Assembly: GCA_000719695.1 (NCBI GenBank)
Contig: JOHN01000004.1
Coordinates: 62,001-126,000, forward strand
Reading direction: 5' to 3'
Origin: Streptomyces sp. NRRL F-6131
Lineage (GTDB): Bacteria; Actinomycetota; Actinomycetes; Streptomycetales; Streptomycetaceae
DNA: 64,000 nt
The notes beneath the pieces were generated by a model. That model had not been told where the DNA came from. It did not search any database and saw only the letters and a list, made by a program, of their open reading frames with translations. The translations under genes and the position numbers were made by a program. Positions 19,527 to 27,559 of the stretch are shown piece by piece (within the stretch, counting starts at the first letter, position 1; each line of letters begins with the position of its first letter).

Positions 19527-20939
19527 ATGTCCCTCACCGCCCACACGTCGCCGGCCGCCACCCGTGACTCGGCGCGCTCCGCGCAGCCCCTCCCGAGCAC
19601 CCCCCTCGCCGTCCTCGGCCACGACGTGCAGGTCCCGCTCGCCAACGGGACGAAGGTCGACTACGCGGCGCTCGACTACGCCGCCAGCGCCCCGGCCCTC
19701 CAGCGGGTCTGGGACGAGGTCGCCGCCTACGCCCCCTACTACGGCAGCGTGCACCGCGGCGCCGGCTACCTGTCGCAGCTCTCCACCGACCTGTTCGAGC
19801 AGAGCCGCCGCACCGTCGCCGAGTTCCTGGACCTGCGCGAGGGCGACCAGGTGGTCTTCACCCGCGCCACCACCGACTCGCTCAACCTGCTGGCCGGCGC
19901 CGTCCCGGCCGGGACCAGGGTGTTCGCCTTCGAGACCGAGCACCACGCCTCGCTGCTGCCCTGGGCGCACGCCGGTCTGAGCGTCACCTACCTGCGGGCC
20001 CCCCGGTCGCACGCCGAGGCGGTCGCCGCCTTCGACGCCGCGCTCGCCGAGGCGCCCGAGGGCCCGAAGCTGCTCTGTGTCACCGGCGCCTCCAACGTCA
20101 CCGGCGAGCTCTGGCCGGTCGCCGAGCTGACCCGGACCGCCCACCGGCACGGCGCCCGGGTGGTGCTGGACGCCGCGCAGCTGGCCCCGCACCACCGGGT
20201 CTCGGTGCGCGAGCTGGGCGTCGACTGGATCGCCTTCTCCGGCCACAAGCTGTACGCGCCGTTCGGCGCCGGGGTGCTGGCCGGCCGGGCCGACTGGCTG
20301 GACGAGGCCGAGCCGTACCTGGCCGGCGGCGGCGCCACCCGCACGGTGGCCCGGGAGACGGACGGCTCGGTGGCCGTGCAGTGGCACACCGGACCGGCCC
20401 GGCACGAGGCCGGTTCGCCGAACGTCATCGGCGTCTACGCGATCGCCGCCGCCTGTCGGGCGCTCACCGAGGTCGGCTTCGACGCGCTGGAGGCCCGCGA
20501 GCGGGCGCTGGTCGCGCGGCTGAACGCCGGTCTGGCGGAGATCCCGGAGGTCCGGGTGCTGAACCTGTTCGGCGCCGACGCGGCCCGGGTGGGCGTGCTG
20601 TCCTTCGTCGTCCGGGGCTGGAACAGCTCGCACTTCTCGGCCGCGCTGTCCGCCGAGTACGGCATCGGGGTGCGGGACGGCCTGTTCTGCGCCCACCCGC
20701 TGGTGCGCACGCTGCTCGGCGACGAGGAGGCGGCGCCCTCCGAGTGCGGCGCGCCGGAGCCGTCGCTGCCGGGCGAGCGCAGCCTGAACGCGATCCGGGT
20801 GAGCTTCGGCGCGGGCACCCCGGACGAGCACGTGGACCGGTTCCTGGCCGCCGTCCGGGAGCTGGTCACGGACGGCGCGGCGTGGACCTACCGGAACGAG
20901 GGCGGTCGCTGCGTCGCGGACACCCGGCGCGAGGGCTGA
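19527..20939 (+). CDS. Class V aminotransferase / cysteine-desulfurase-like PLP enzyme
   Basis: A 470-residue PLP enzyme. It has a class V fold with ATTDSLNLLAG, FETEHHASLLPW (HH at the ring-stacking position), VTGASNVTGELWP, VVLDAAQLAPHH (PLP aspartate) and the lysine motif FSGHKLYAPFG. The loop that carries the active cysteine in desulfurases here has Cys residues only in DGLFCAHP and PSECGAPE. True desulfurase activity is therefore uncertain. The ATG has GAAGGAG about nine bases upstream. Control by a SAM riboswitch points to sulfur amino acid metabolism. A role in sulfur salvage from cysteine or homocysteine is inference. Confidence 0.85.
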   Translation: MSLTAHTSPAATRDSARSAQPLPSTPLAVLGHDVQVPLANGTKVDYAALDYAASAPALQRVWDEVAAYAPYYGSVHRGAGYLSQLSTDLFEQSRRTVAEFLDLREGDQVVFTRATTDSLNLLAGAVPAGTRVFAFETEHHASLLPWAHAGLSVTYLRAPRSHAEAVAAFDAALAEAPEGPKLLCVTGASNVTGELWPVAELTRTAHRHGARVVLDAAQLAPHHRVSVRELGVDWIAFSGHKLYAPFGAGVLAGRADWLDEAEPYLAGGGATRTVARETDGSVAVQWHTGPARHEAGSPNVIGVYAIAAACRALTEVGFDALEARERALVARLNAGLAEIPEVRVLNLFGADAARVGVLSFVVRGWNSSHFSAALSAEYGIGVRDGLFCAHPLVRTLLGDEEAAPSECGAPEPSLPGERSLNAIRVSFGAGTPDEHVDRFLAAVRELVTDGAAWTYRNEGGRCVADTRREG

Positions 20940-20972
20940 GCCCCCTCCGCCGCTCGTCTCCTCCGTTGGGTC

Positions 20973-21024
20973 GGACCTGTTCGTCGGGCCTGTTCGTCGG
21001 ACCTGTTCGTCGGGCCTACTCGTC
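20973..21024. repeat. Four tandem 13-bp repeats
   Basis: GGACCTGTTCGTC, GGGCCTGTTCGTC, GGACCTGTTCGTC and GGGCCTACTCGTC lie end to end. The last copy contains the stop codon and final codons of the RAM-domain gene at 21016. The array sits between two convergent genes, so it may have arisen by slippage or may act as a weak spacer. Confidence 0.85.
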
Positions 21025-21297
21025 GAGGCCGATCGCGAAGGCGGCCTCCAGGTCGTGCTGGGAGTAGGTGCGGAAGGCGATCTGGGTCTCGGTGTGGGCC
21101 ACGCCCGGGACCTTGTTCAGCCGACCGGGGATCACCTCGGCGAGGTCGTCGTGCCGGCGCACCCGCACCATCGCCACCAGGTCGTAGCCGCCGGTCACCG
21201 AGTAGACCTCGCTGACGCCCTCGATGGCGGCGATCGCCTCGGCGATCTCCGGGATGCGGTCGACGCTGGTCTTGATCAGGACGATGGCGGTGATCAC
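21016..21297 (-). CDS. Stand-alone Lrp/AsnC ligand-binding (RAM) domain protein
   Basis: A 93-residue protein consisting only of the RAM domain of Lrp-type regulators: TAIVLIKTSVDRIPEIAEAIAAIEGVSEVYSVTGGYDLVAMVRV and HTETQIAFRTYSQHD. The DNA-binding HTH is absent. The GTG start has AAGGAG nine bases upstream, so the gene is not a truncation of a longer ORF. Such proteins assemble into octamers, bind amino acids or are suggested to modulate full-length Lrp proteins. Its GTGA start overlaps the stop of the rhomboid gene, so the two are translationally coupled. Confidence 0.88.
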   Translation of the reverse strand: MITAIVLIKTSVDRIPEIAEAIAAIEGVSEVYSVTGGYDLVAMVRVRRHDDLAEVIPGRLNKVPGVAHTETQIAFRTYSQHDLEAAFAIGLDE

Positions 21298-22139
21298 GGT
21301 GGCGTACTCCTTTGTGAGGTGCCGCCAGCGTATCGGGCATCAGCCGCACCGTCGCGGGTGCGGGTGCGCCGGGGCCGGCGCTCGATCAGGGTGCAGGCGT
21401 AGAGGAAACCGGCCGCGAAGCCGATCACGTGCACCAGGTAGGCGACCCCGGGCCCGGCGGAGTGGACGGACCACCACTGGAGGGCGAACCAGAGCCCCAG
21501 CACCAGCCAGGCCGGGAAGCGCAGCGGCAGGAAGAGCAGCAACGGGACGAGCGTGGTGACCCGGGCGTGCGGGTGGAAGCGCAGGTAGGCGCCGAGCACG
21601 GCGGAGATCGCGCCCGAGGCGCCGATCAGCACCCGGGTCGAGTCCGGCGAGTGCGCCTCCGCCAGCGCGAAGCCGTAGGTGGTCAGCGCGCCGGCCGCCA
21701 CGTAGAAGAGGAGGAACCGGGAGCGGCCGAGCCGGCGCTCCACGGTGGGGCCGAAGACGTACAGGAAGAGCAGGTTGCCGAGCAGGTGCAGCCAGCCGCC
21801 GTGCAGGAAGAGCGCGCTGAGCACGGAGAGCGCGGGGTGCTTGCCCGGGGTGGCCGCGGCCGGGCAGCCGGGCACCGGGTCGGGGGCCTCGGCCAGTTGG
21901 TCGGCGGTCAGCGGGTGGCCGGTCAGCAGTTCGGCGGGGACGGCCCCCCAGCGCTGCTCGTAGCGCTGCTCCGCGCAGACCCGGGTCTGGCCGCGGCCGT
22001 AGAGCGGATTGAGTCCGGCGGCCGGTCCGAGCAGGAAGACCGCGGTGTTGAGCGCGATCAGCGCGTAGCAGACGGCCGGGGCGGTGGCGGCGGGTCGGCC
22101 GCGGTGCGCTCCGGCGTGGGCGGGGACCGGGATCGCCAT
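21294..22139 (-). CDS. Rhomboid family intramembrane serine protease
   Basis: A 281-residue polytopic membrane protein. The catalytic serine is in LIGASGAISAVLGAYLRF (GxSG) and the catalytic histidine in YLVHVIGFAAGFLYA on the last core helix. The family HxxxN element is HGGWLHLLGNLLFLYVFGPTVE. A hydrophobic first helix (ALIALNTAVFLLG) precedes an extracytoplasmic loop with conserved cysteines. Rhomboids cleave other membrane proteins within the bilayer; the substrate here is unknown. Start choice: ATG 22139, or ATG 22151 four codons upstream; both are close to G-rich sequence. It is coupled to the downstream RAM gene. Confidence 0.9.
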   Translation of the reverse strand: MAIPVPAHAGAHRGRPAATAPAVCYALIALNTAVFLLGPAAGLNPLYGRGQTRVCAEQRYEQRWGAVPAELLTGHPLTADQLAEAPDPVPGCPAAATPGKHPALSVLSALFLHGGWLHLLGNLLFLYVFGPTVERRLGRSRFLLFYVAAGALTTYGFALAEAHSPDSTRVLIGASGAISAVLGAYLRFHPHARVTTLVPLLLFLPLRFPAWLVLGLWFALQWWSVHSAGPGVAYLVHVIGFAAGFLYACTLIERRPRRTRTRDGAADARYAGGTSQRSTPP

Positions 22140-22339
22140 GGGCCCCAGCATCCCCCCGGGGCGGGGCGGGCACCGCGCGGTTACGGCAGGTGGGCTACCG
22201 CTGCCGAGCGGTCGGCCGGTGGCCGGGAAGGTTGCCCCAGGCAATAGGCTTGGGCCGGGCATTCCCGCCTCCCGCCGCCGACGCCGGGGCTCCGGGGGGA
22301 GCGCCTGAGCCCGTTCCGGGACCACCGAGAGGATCCCCG

Positions 22340-22603
22340 ATGACCGTCCCCGCCCTGACCGCCGAGACGCGCTGGCGCTGCACGCTCTGCGGCAACCTGA
22401 CCCGCTTCGACGTGACCCGGACCGCCCGGGTCACCGAGTTCCTCCACTTCGACCTGGCCGGCGAGTCCAAGGTCGAGGAGACCCAGGTGCTGAGCGAGAC
22501 CGTGGAGTCGGTGCGCTGCCGCTGGTGCAACGCGGTGGACCAGGTCGAGCTGGTCGCCCGCCCCGGCGCTGACGAGGCCGCCGAGGCCCCCGAGCAGGGC
22601 TGA
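22340..22603 (+). CDS. Zinc-ribbon protein of unknown function
   Basis: An 87-residue protein with two CxxC pairs (CTLCGN near residue 15 and CRWCNA near 60) that would bind one zinc. The intervening segment FDVTRTARVTEFLHFDLAGES is compatible with an all-beta ribbon. I recall similar small proteins near the trpD/NlpC region in other actinobacteria, without a known function. The start is ATG 22340 with GAGAGGA about eight bases upstream. It is divergent from the rhomboid gene. Confidence 0.78.
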   Translation: MTVPALTAETRWRCTLCGNLTRFDVTRTARVTEFLHFDLAGESKVEETQVLSETVESVRCRWCNAVDQVELVARPGADEAAEAPEQG

Positions 22604-22738
22604 CCGCTCGATCCGTGCGGTGGGTGGCGAGCGGCGTGGCCGCCCGCCGCACGGGACAATACGGAGAGAACGCACGGAGTGTGACGGGGGTGGCGGCCTG
22701 CGGCCGTACCCCGCTGGACCAGGATCGGAGCCGAGGAC

Positions 22739-24349
22739 GTGGTGGACGCAGCGAAGGAGCCCGCCGGGCCGCAGGGGCGGCAGCCCGCTGTGGACGCGCA
22801 GGCGCCGGACGCGGCAGGGGCCGCCCCCTCCGGCACCGCGGCCCCGGCGGAGGCACCCGCCGGGGAGGAGTCCGGCGGCGGCGACGAGCCGGCGGCAGTC
22901 CTCGGCGGACCGGACGCCCCCGGGACACCGCAGACACCGGACGCACCGGACGTGCCGGACGCACCCGGTGCGCCGGACGTGCCGGACGGCGGTGACGGCG
23001 CGGACGGGGACACCGGCCCGGAGGTCGCCGGTGCAATGGCGGAGAAGCTGGACCGGCCGCTGCCCGAGGGCGTGCGCCGGCGCGTGGTCGGCCTGGCCTC
23101 GGACGCGCTCGGCGGCCTCCCGCTCGGCGAGCTGCCCCAGTCGCTGCGCCAGTACGCCAAGTTCACCCCCGCCCGCCGGGCGAAGTACGCGGGGACCGCG
23201 CTGGCCGCGGCGCTGGAGGCGGAACCGGCCTTCCGGCTGCGGATAGCGGAGCGGCTGCGGCTGGGCCAGCCGGACCTGGTCAGGGCCCTGGAGTCGGGCA
23301 CCGTGCCGGGCGCCGCCGACCCGATGGACGTGGCCGCGGCCGCCTATCTGGTGCGGTCCGCCGGCTGGAGCCGACTGGTGGCCGAGGCCGGCGAGGAGGC
23401 CGAGCGGGTCGGCACCGAGGGCGCGGTGGCGGAGGCGGCCCGGCTGGTCGAGAAGCTGCAGGCCGAACTGGTCGAGCTGCGGAGCACGGCCCGGTCCGAC
23501 CTGGAGCGGCAGCGGGCCGAGTCGGAGGACGTCCGCAAGGAGGCCGAGTCGCTGCGCCGGCGGCTGCGTTCGCTGGAGAGCGACACCCGCCGGGCGCAGG
23601 CGGAGACCCGGAAGGTCGCCGCCGAGCTGGAGGCGGTCAGGGCGCAGGCGGCGGCCGAGCGCAGCGCCGCGGAGGGCGAGGCGCGGCGGCTGCGGCACCG
23701 GGTCGCGGAGCTGGAGAACTCCGCCGAGCAGGGCCGCCGGTCGGCCCGCGAGGGGCGCGGCGTCGAGGACATGCGGCTGCGACTGCTGCTGGACACCGTG
23801 CTGCAGTCGGCGCAGGGCCTCCAGCGGGAGCTGGCGCTGCCGGTCGCCCAGATCCGTCCGGCGGACCTGGTGGAGGCGGTGGTGCCGGGTTCGGCCTCGC
23901 CGCACGACGTGGCGCGGCGCGGGCTGGCCGAGGACGACCCGGCGTTGCTGGACCAGCTCCTGGCGATCCCGCAGGTCCATCTGGTGGTGGACGGCTACAA
24001 CGTGACCAAGACGGGTTATCCGACGCTGCCGCTGGAGCAGCAGCGGATCCGCCTGCTGGGCGGGCTGGCGATGCTGGCGCAGCGCACCCAGGCGGAGGTC
24101 ACCTGTGTGTTCGACGGCCAGGACCTGGACGTGCCGGTGATCATGGCGCCCCCGCGCGGGGTGCGGGTGCGGTTCAGCCGGACCGGTGAGACGGCGGACG
24201 AGCTGATCCGCCGACTGGTCAGGGCGGAGCCCCAGGGGCGCCCGGTGGTGGTGGTCTCCACGGACCGCGAGGTGGCGGACGGCGTGCGGAAGGCCGGCGC
24301 GCGCCCCGTCGCCTCGGTGCTCCTGCTGAACCGGCTGGCCCGGCCGTAG
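22739..24349 (+). CDS. Coiled-coil NYN-domain protein (putative RNA-binding/nuclease)
   Basis: A 536-residue cytosolic protein in three parts. Residues 1-100 are Pro/Ala/Gly/Asp-rich and disordered. Residues 230-345 form a long coiled coil with R/E heptads (RSDLERQRAESEDVRKEAE onward). The C-terminal third holds a PIN-like NYN domain: LVVDGYNVTKTGYP at beta-1, VTCVFDGQDLD, ETADELIRRLV and VVVVSTDREVADGVRKAGA, with the acidic residues expected of a metal-dependent RNase. The GTG start follows GGAG. The gene precedes the NlpC/P60 hydrolases as it does, from memory, in other actinobacteria. Confidence 0.88.
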   Translation: MVDAAKEPAGPQGRQPAVDAQAPDAAGAAPSGTAAPAEAPAGEESGGGDEPAAVLGGPDAPGTPQTPDAPDVPDAPGAPDVPDGGDGADGDTGPEVAGAMAEKLDRPLPEGVRRRVVGLASDALGGLPLGELPQSLRQYAKFTPARRAKYAGTALAAALEAEPAFRLRIAERLRLGQPDLVRALESGTVPGAADPMDVAAAAYLVRSAGWSRLVAEAGEEAERVGTEGAVAEAARLVEKLQAELVELRSTARSDLERQRAESEDVRKEAESLRRRLRSLESDTRRAQAETRKVAAELEAVRAQAAAERSAAEGEARRLRHRVAELENSAEQGRRSAREGRGVEDMRLRLLLDTVLQSAQGLQRELALPVAQIRPADLVEAVVPGSASPHDVARRGLAEDDPALLDQLLAIPQVHLVVDGYNVTKTGYPTLPLEQQRIRLLGGLAMLAQRTQAEVTCVFDGQDLDVPVIMAPPRGVRVRFSRTGETADELIRRLVRAEPQGRPVVVVSTDREVADGVRKAGARPVASVLLLNRLARP

Positions 24350-24582
24350 CGTCCGTCCCCGGACCCCCGGCCGGTCCCGGTGCGCGGGGTGACCGGAATG
24401 ACGGCTGGTCAGCGCGGGGATCGCGGGCTTGTGCGGGTTTCGTGAAGTCGGGGTGCGGGCGGCAGGTTCACGCAATCGTGGGAGTGGCGCGAAACGTGGA
24501 TCTTCACTAGGGTCTGGCGTCAAACCTATTTTCCGGATTCTCACCCCATCGGGTGAGGCCATTGGAAGAAGGAGCGGGTCTC

Positions 24583-25626
24583 TTGGCCTCCCACCGCCGT
24601 CCCAAGCAGCCCAGCCGCGCGCGGGTCTCCGTGCTCACCGCTGCCGCTGCGACCGCGGTCGCTCTCTCCGCCCAGGTCGCCGCCCACGCAGCGCCGAGCC
24701 CGTCGCCCAAGAAGGACGACGTCAAGGCGCAGATCGACCAGCTGAACGAGGAGGCCGAGCAGGCCACCGAGCGCTACAACGGCGCCAAGGAGCGGGCCGA
24801 CCAGCTGCGCAAGCAGTCGGACCAGCTCCAGGACCAGGTCGCCCGCGGCCAGGAGCAGATGACCCAGCTTCAGTCGGGGCTGGCCGAGGTGGCGGGCGAG
24901 CAGTACCGCACCGGCGGCATCGACCCGTCCGTCCAGCTGATGCTCTCCTCCGACCCGTCCGGGTACCTGGACAAGGCCTCCAGCGTGCAGCAGGCCAGCT
25001 CCAGCCAGGCCGAGGCGCTCAAGGGCCTGCAGGACCAGCAGCGCCGGCTCGACCAGCAGAAGGCCGAGGCGGCCGCCGTCCTGGCCTCGCTGGACAGCAC
25101 CACCAAGGACCTGAACCAGTCCAAGGCCGAGGTCAACAAGAAGCTCAAGGAGGCCCAGGACCTCCTGAACTCGCTGAGCGCCGCCGACCGCGCGGCCGTG
25201 AAGGCCGCGCAGCAGCAGGCCGACCGCGCCTCGCGCGGCAGCGAGCGCACCGACCTGGGCAGCCTGCCGCAGGCCAGCGGCATGGCGGGCGCGGCCGTCG
25301 CCAACGCGATGGGCAAGCAGGGTTCGCCGTACGTCTGGGGCGCCACCGGTCCGAGCACCTTCGACTGCTCCGGCCTGATGGTCTGGGCCTACGGGAAGGC
25401 CGGCGTCTCGCTGCCGCGCACCTCGCAGGCGCAGGGCAACTACGGCACCCGGGTGCCCTCGCTGGCCGAGGCCCAGCCGGGCGACCTGATCATCTACCGC
25501 GCCGACCGCAGCCACGTCGGGATGTACATCGGCAACGGCATGGTGGTGCACGCGCCGCACACCGGTGACGTGGTGAAGGTGATGAAGGCCGACGCCATGT
25601 CGATCAACACGATCCGCCGGGTCTGA
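24583..25626 (+). CDS. NlpC/P60 family peptidoglycan hydrolase (first of three)
   Basis: A 347-residue secreted enzyme. The signal peptide (LASHRRPKQPSRARVSVLTAAAATAVALSAQVAAHA) is followed by a two-strand coiled-coil domain (about 45-225) and an NlpC/P60 domain. The catalytic cysteine is Cys262 in TFDCSGLMVWAY; the histidine lies in RSHVGMYIG and a third polar residue in HAPHTG. It should cleave D-Glu-diaminopimelate bonds in stem peptides, with the coiled coil restraining or localising it, as in RipA/PcsB-type enzymes. The start is a TTG at 24583 behind GAAGGAG, aligned with the GTG of the next paralogue. Its leader does not carry a recognisable riboswitch. Confidence 0.93.
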   Translation: MASHRRPKQPSRARVSVLTAAAATAVALSAQVAAHAAPSPSPKKDDVKAQIDQLNEEAEQATERYNGAKERADQLRKQSDQLQDQVARGQEQMTQLQSGLAEVAGEQYRTGGIDPSVQLMLSSDPSGYLDKASSVQQASSSQAEALKGLQDQQRRLDQQKAEAAAVLASLDSTTKDLNQSKAEVNKKLKEAQDLLNSLSAADRAAVKAAQQQADRASRGSERTDLGSLPQASGMAGAAVANAMGKQGSPYVWGATGPSTFDCSGLMVWAYGKAGVSLPRTSQAQGNYGTRVPSLAEAQPGDLIIYRADRSHVGMYIGNGMVVHAPHTGDVVKVMKADAMSINTIRRV

Positions 25627-25672
25627 CGGACCGCCACGACACGCGCGGGGACCGTTCTCCGGAGCTTGTGAT

Positions 25673-25701
25673 CAGTGCCACCCCCGACGGGGGTGGCACT
25701 G
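25673..25701 (+). terminator. Terminator after the first NlpC/P60 gene
   Basis: CAGTGCCACCCCC and GGGGGTGGCACTG form a perfect 13-bp stem around GAC, followed by GTGTTT. Confidence 0.9.
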
Positions 25702-25824
25702 GTGTTTCGATCGGCCGCTCGGCCGTCCGGGGGAAAATGATCAGCCCGCCGTGGGGCCGTGATCACACTCGGTCATCTTCACAAAGGAACTTGGGTATTC
25801 TTCCGGCTTTTTTCTGACAAGGAT

Positions 25825-25854
25825 TTGAACGGATCACGGATCTGTTACTAGGGT
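25825..25854 (+). promoter_or_regulatory. Housekeeping-type promoter of the second NlpC/P60 gene
   Basis: TTGAAC (25825-25830) and TAGGGT (25849-25854) are 18 bp apart, a good match to a primary-sigma (HrdB) promoter. The predicted start near 25861 lies directly before the c-di-AMP riboswitch. Confidence 0.65.
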
Positions 25855-25874
25855 CGTGCCTCGAACCACGCACA

Positions 25875-26108
25875 GTCGATCACCCAGCCTGGGTGGCGGC
25901 GGGGTTCACCGCCGAGTTCGCGAAGCAGCGGGGCGGGGCCGCAGGGGCCCGTCCGACCGAAGACCCAGCAGTCGGGGGTCGGCTGTGGAGCGGAGCCGGG
26001 GAACCACGTTCCTCCGGGGTGAATCGGCGCCAGGTCGTTCGCCCGCGCGGACGGTGAGGCGTCGTAGGGCACGCTTCCGCCCGAACCCGTCAGCTCACCC
26101 GGTAGGCG
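25875..26108 (+). promoter_or_regulatory. c-di-AMP riboswitch (ydaO/yuaA type)
   Basis: The leader of the second NlpC/P60 gene contains hallmark ydaO segments in order: GGGGAACCACG...TTCCTCCGGGGTGAATCG in the middle, and CGAACCCGTCAGCTCACCCGGTAGGC at the 3' end. P1 can form between CTGGGTG (25889-25895) and CACCCGG (26096-26102). Boundaries are approximate. This class switches off cell-wall hydrolase genes when cyclic di-AMP is high, and is often found ahead of RpfA and NlpC/P60 genes in actinobacteria. The ribosome site lies just downstream. Confidence 0.92.
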
Positions 26109-26133
26109 GATGAGGAAGAAGGAGTCCGCCTTC

Positions 26134-27306
26134 GTGGCGTCCCATCGTCGTCCCAAGCCCGCCGGCCGCACCCGTGTCTCGATCCTGACCGGGTTCGCCG
26201 CCGCTGCCGTCGCCCTCTCCGCCCAGTCCGGCGCCCACGCCGACCCGGCTCCGACCAAGGACCAGGTCAAGGAGCAGGTCGACCAGCTCAACGAGCAGGC
26301 CGAGGTCGCGACCGAGCAGTACAACGGCGCCCAGGCCAAGCAGCAGGAGCTGCAGAAGCAGGTCTCCGACCTGCAGGACAAGGTGGCCCGTCAGCAGGCC
26401 GTGGTGACGGAGGCGCAGGGCGGCCTCGCCGAGATCGCCGGCGAGCAGTACCGCACGGGCGGCATATCGCAGACCGTCCAGCTGATGCTCTCCGCCAGCC
26501 CCGACAACTTCCTGAACCAGGCCGACGCGCTGAACCAGGCCGGTTCGACGCAGTCCGGCGCGCTGAAGGAGCTCCAGGAGCAGCAGCGCAGGCTGGACCA
26601 GGACCGCGCCGAGACCCAGACCAAGCTCGGCGAGCTGGAGTCCACCACCCAGCAGCTGAAGACCTCCAAGGAGGAGGTCCAGGGCAAGCTGGCGAAGGCC
26701 CAGCAGCTGCTCAACACGCTCACCGAGCAGGAGCGCCAGGCCATCCGCGCCGCCGAGGAGAAGGCCGCCGCCGAGGCCAAGGCGAAGGCGGAGGCCGCGA
26801 AGGCCGAGGCCGCCAAGGCCGCCAAGGCCAAGGCGGACGCCGAGCGCGCCACCCGTGACACCAGCCGCAGCGACCTGAGCGCGCCGGCCCAGGCCCCGGC
26901 CGCGGCGGCGACCCCGGCGCCGGCCGCCAAGCCGGCCGCGCCCGCCGCCAACGGCTCGCGCGCCGCCGCCGCGATCGCCGCCGCGGAGAGCAAGCTCGGC
27001 GCCCCGTACGTCTACGGCGCCACCGGCCCCAACTCCTTCGACTGCTCGGGCCTCACCGGCTGGGCGTACGCCCAGGCGGGCGTGTCGCTGCCGCGCACCT
27101 CGCAGGCGCAGGCCGGCGCCGGCACCCGGATCGGTTCCGACATCTCGCAGGCCCAGCCGGGCGACCTGGTGATCTTCTACGGCGACCGCCACCACGTCGG
27201 CATCTACGTCGGCGGCGGCCAGGTCATCCACGCCCCGAAGCCGGGTGCGTCGGTCCGTTACGAGGCGGCGTCCAACATGCCGGTCAACAGCATCGTGCGC
27301 CTCTGA
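26134..27306 (+). CDS. NlpC/P60 family peptidoglycan hydrolase (second of three)
   Basis: A 390-residue paralogue of the preceding enzyme. It has a signal peptide (VASHRRPKPAGRTRVSILTGFAAAAVALSAQSGAHA), a coiled-coil domain, an Ala/Lys/Glu stretch (about 205-245) with an Ala/Pro-rich linker (about 250-280), and the NlpC/P60 domain with Cys304 in SFDCSGLTGWAY and the histidine in RHHVGIYVG. The long linker gives the catalytic domain more reach than in the other two copies. The start is GTG 26134 behind GAAGGAG; ATG 26110 is in frame but sits on the ribosome site. Expression is gated by the c-di-AMP riboswitch. Confidence 0.93.
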   Translation: MASHRRPKPAGRTRVSILTGFAAAAVALSAQSGAHADPAPTKDQVKEQVDQLNEQAEVATEQYNGAQAKQQELQKQVSDLQDKVARQQAVVTEAQGGLAEIAGEQYRTGGISQTVQLMLSASPDNFLNQADALNQAGSTQSGALKELQEQQRRLDQDRAETQTKLGELESTTQQLKTSKEEVQGKLAKAQQLLNTLTEQERQAIRAAEEKAAAEAKAKAEAAKAEAAKAAKAKADAERATRDTSRSDLSAPAQAPAAAATPAPAAKPAAPAANGSRAAAAIAAAESKLGAPYVYGATGPNSFDCSGLTGWAYAQAGVSLPRTSQAQAGAGTRIGSDISQAQPGDLVIFYGDRHHVGIYVGGGQVIHAPKPGASVRYEAASNMPVNSIVRL

Positions 27307-27329
27307 CCCTCCGGTCGGCAGGCTCCCGA

Positions 27330-27364
27330 CAGGCCCGGTCTCCCCCGAGGGGAGGCCGGGCCTG
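27330..27364 (+). terminator. Terminator after the second NlpC/P60 gene
   Basis: CAGGCCCGGTCTCCCC pairs with GGGGAGGCCGGGCCTG around CGA with one T-G pair. Confidence 0.88.
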
Positions 27365-27449
27365 CGGCTTTCCCCCGGTCACCGGGACTGCCGACGGGCG
27401 ACCCGAGCTGATGTCCGATCAGTGCCTGAATATTCGGATTCGGAGGGGT

Positions 27450-27479
27450 TTGGAATCGGTTGCCCTGACTCGCTAACGT
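27450..27479 (+). promoter_or_regulatory. Candidate promoter of the third NlpC/P60 gene
   Basis: TTGGAA and TAACGT are spaced 18 bp apart, a fair primary-sigma match, about 80 bp ahead of the ATG at 27560. The leader between them has no riboswitch I recognise. Confidence 0.45.
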
Positions 27480-27559
27480 CTGCCACCGGACGCCCGCTTC
27501 GACAGCCGCCCGTTCCGGAGCGGCGGCGGGTCCGGGCCCAGGATCGGAGTCGACGTCGT

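Noticed and set aside
24350..24582. Possible second c-di-AMP riboswitch in front of the first NlpC/P60 gene
   Set aside because: I could not find the GGGGUGAAUC or CGAACCCGUCAGC boxes in this leader.
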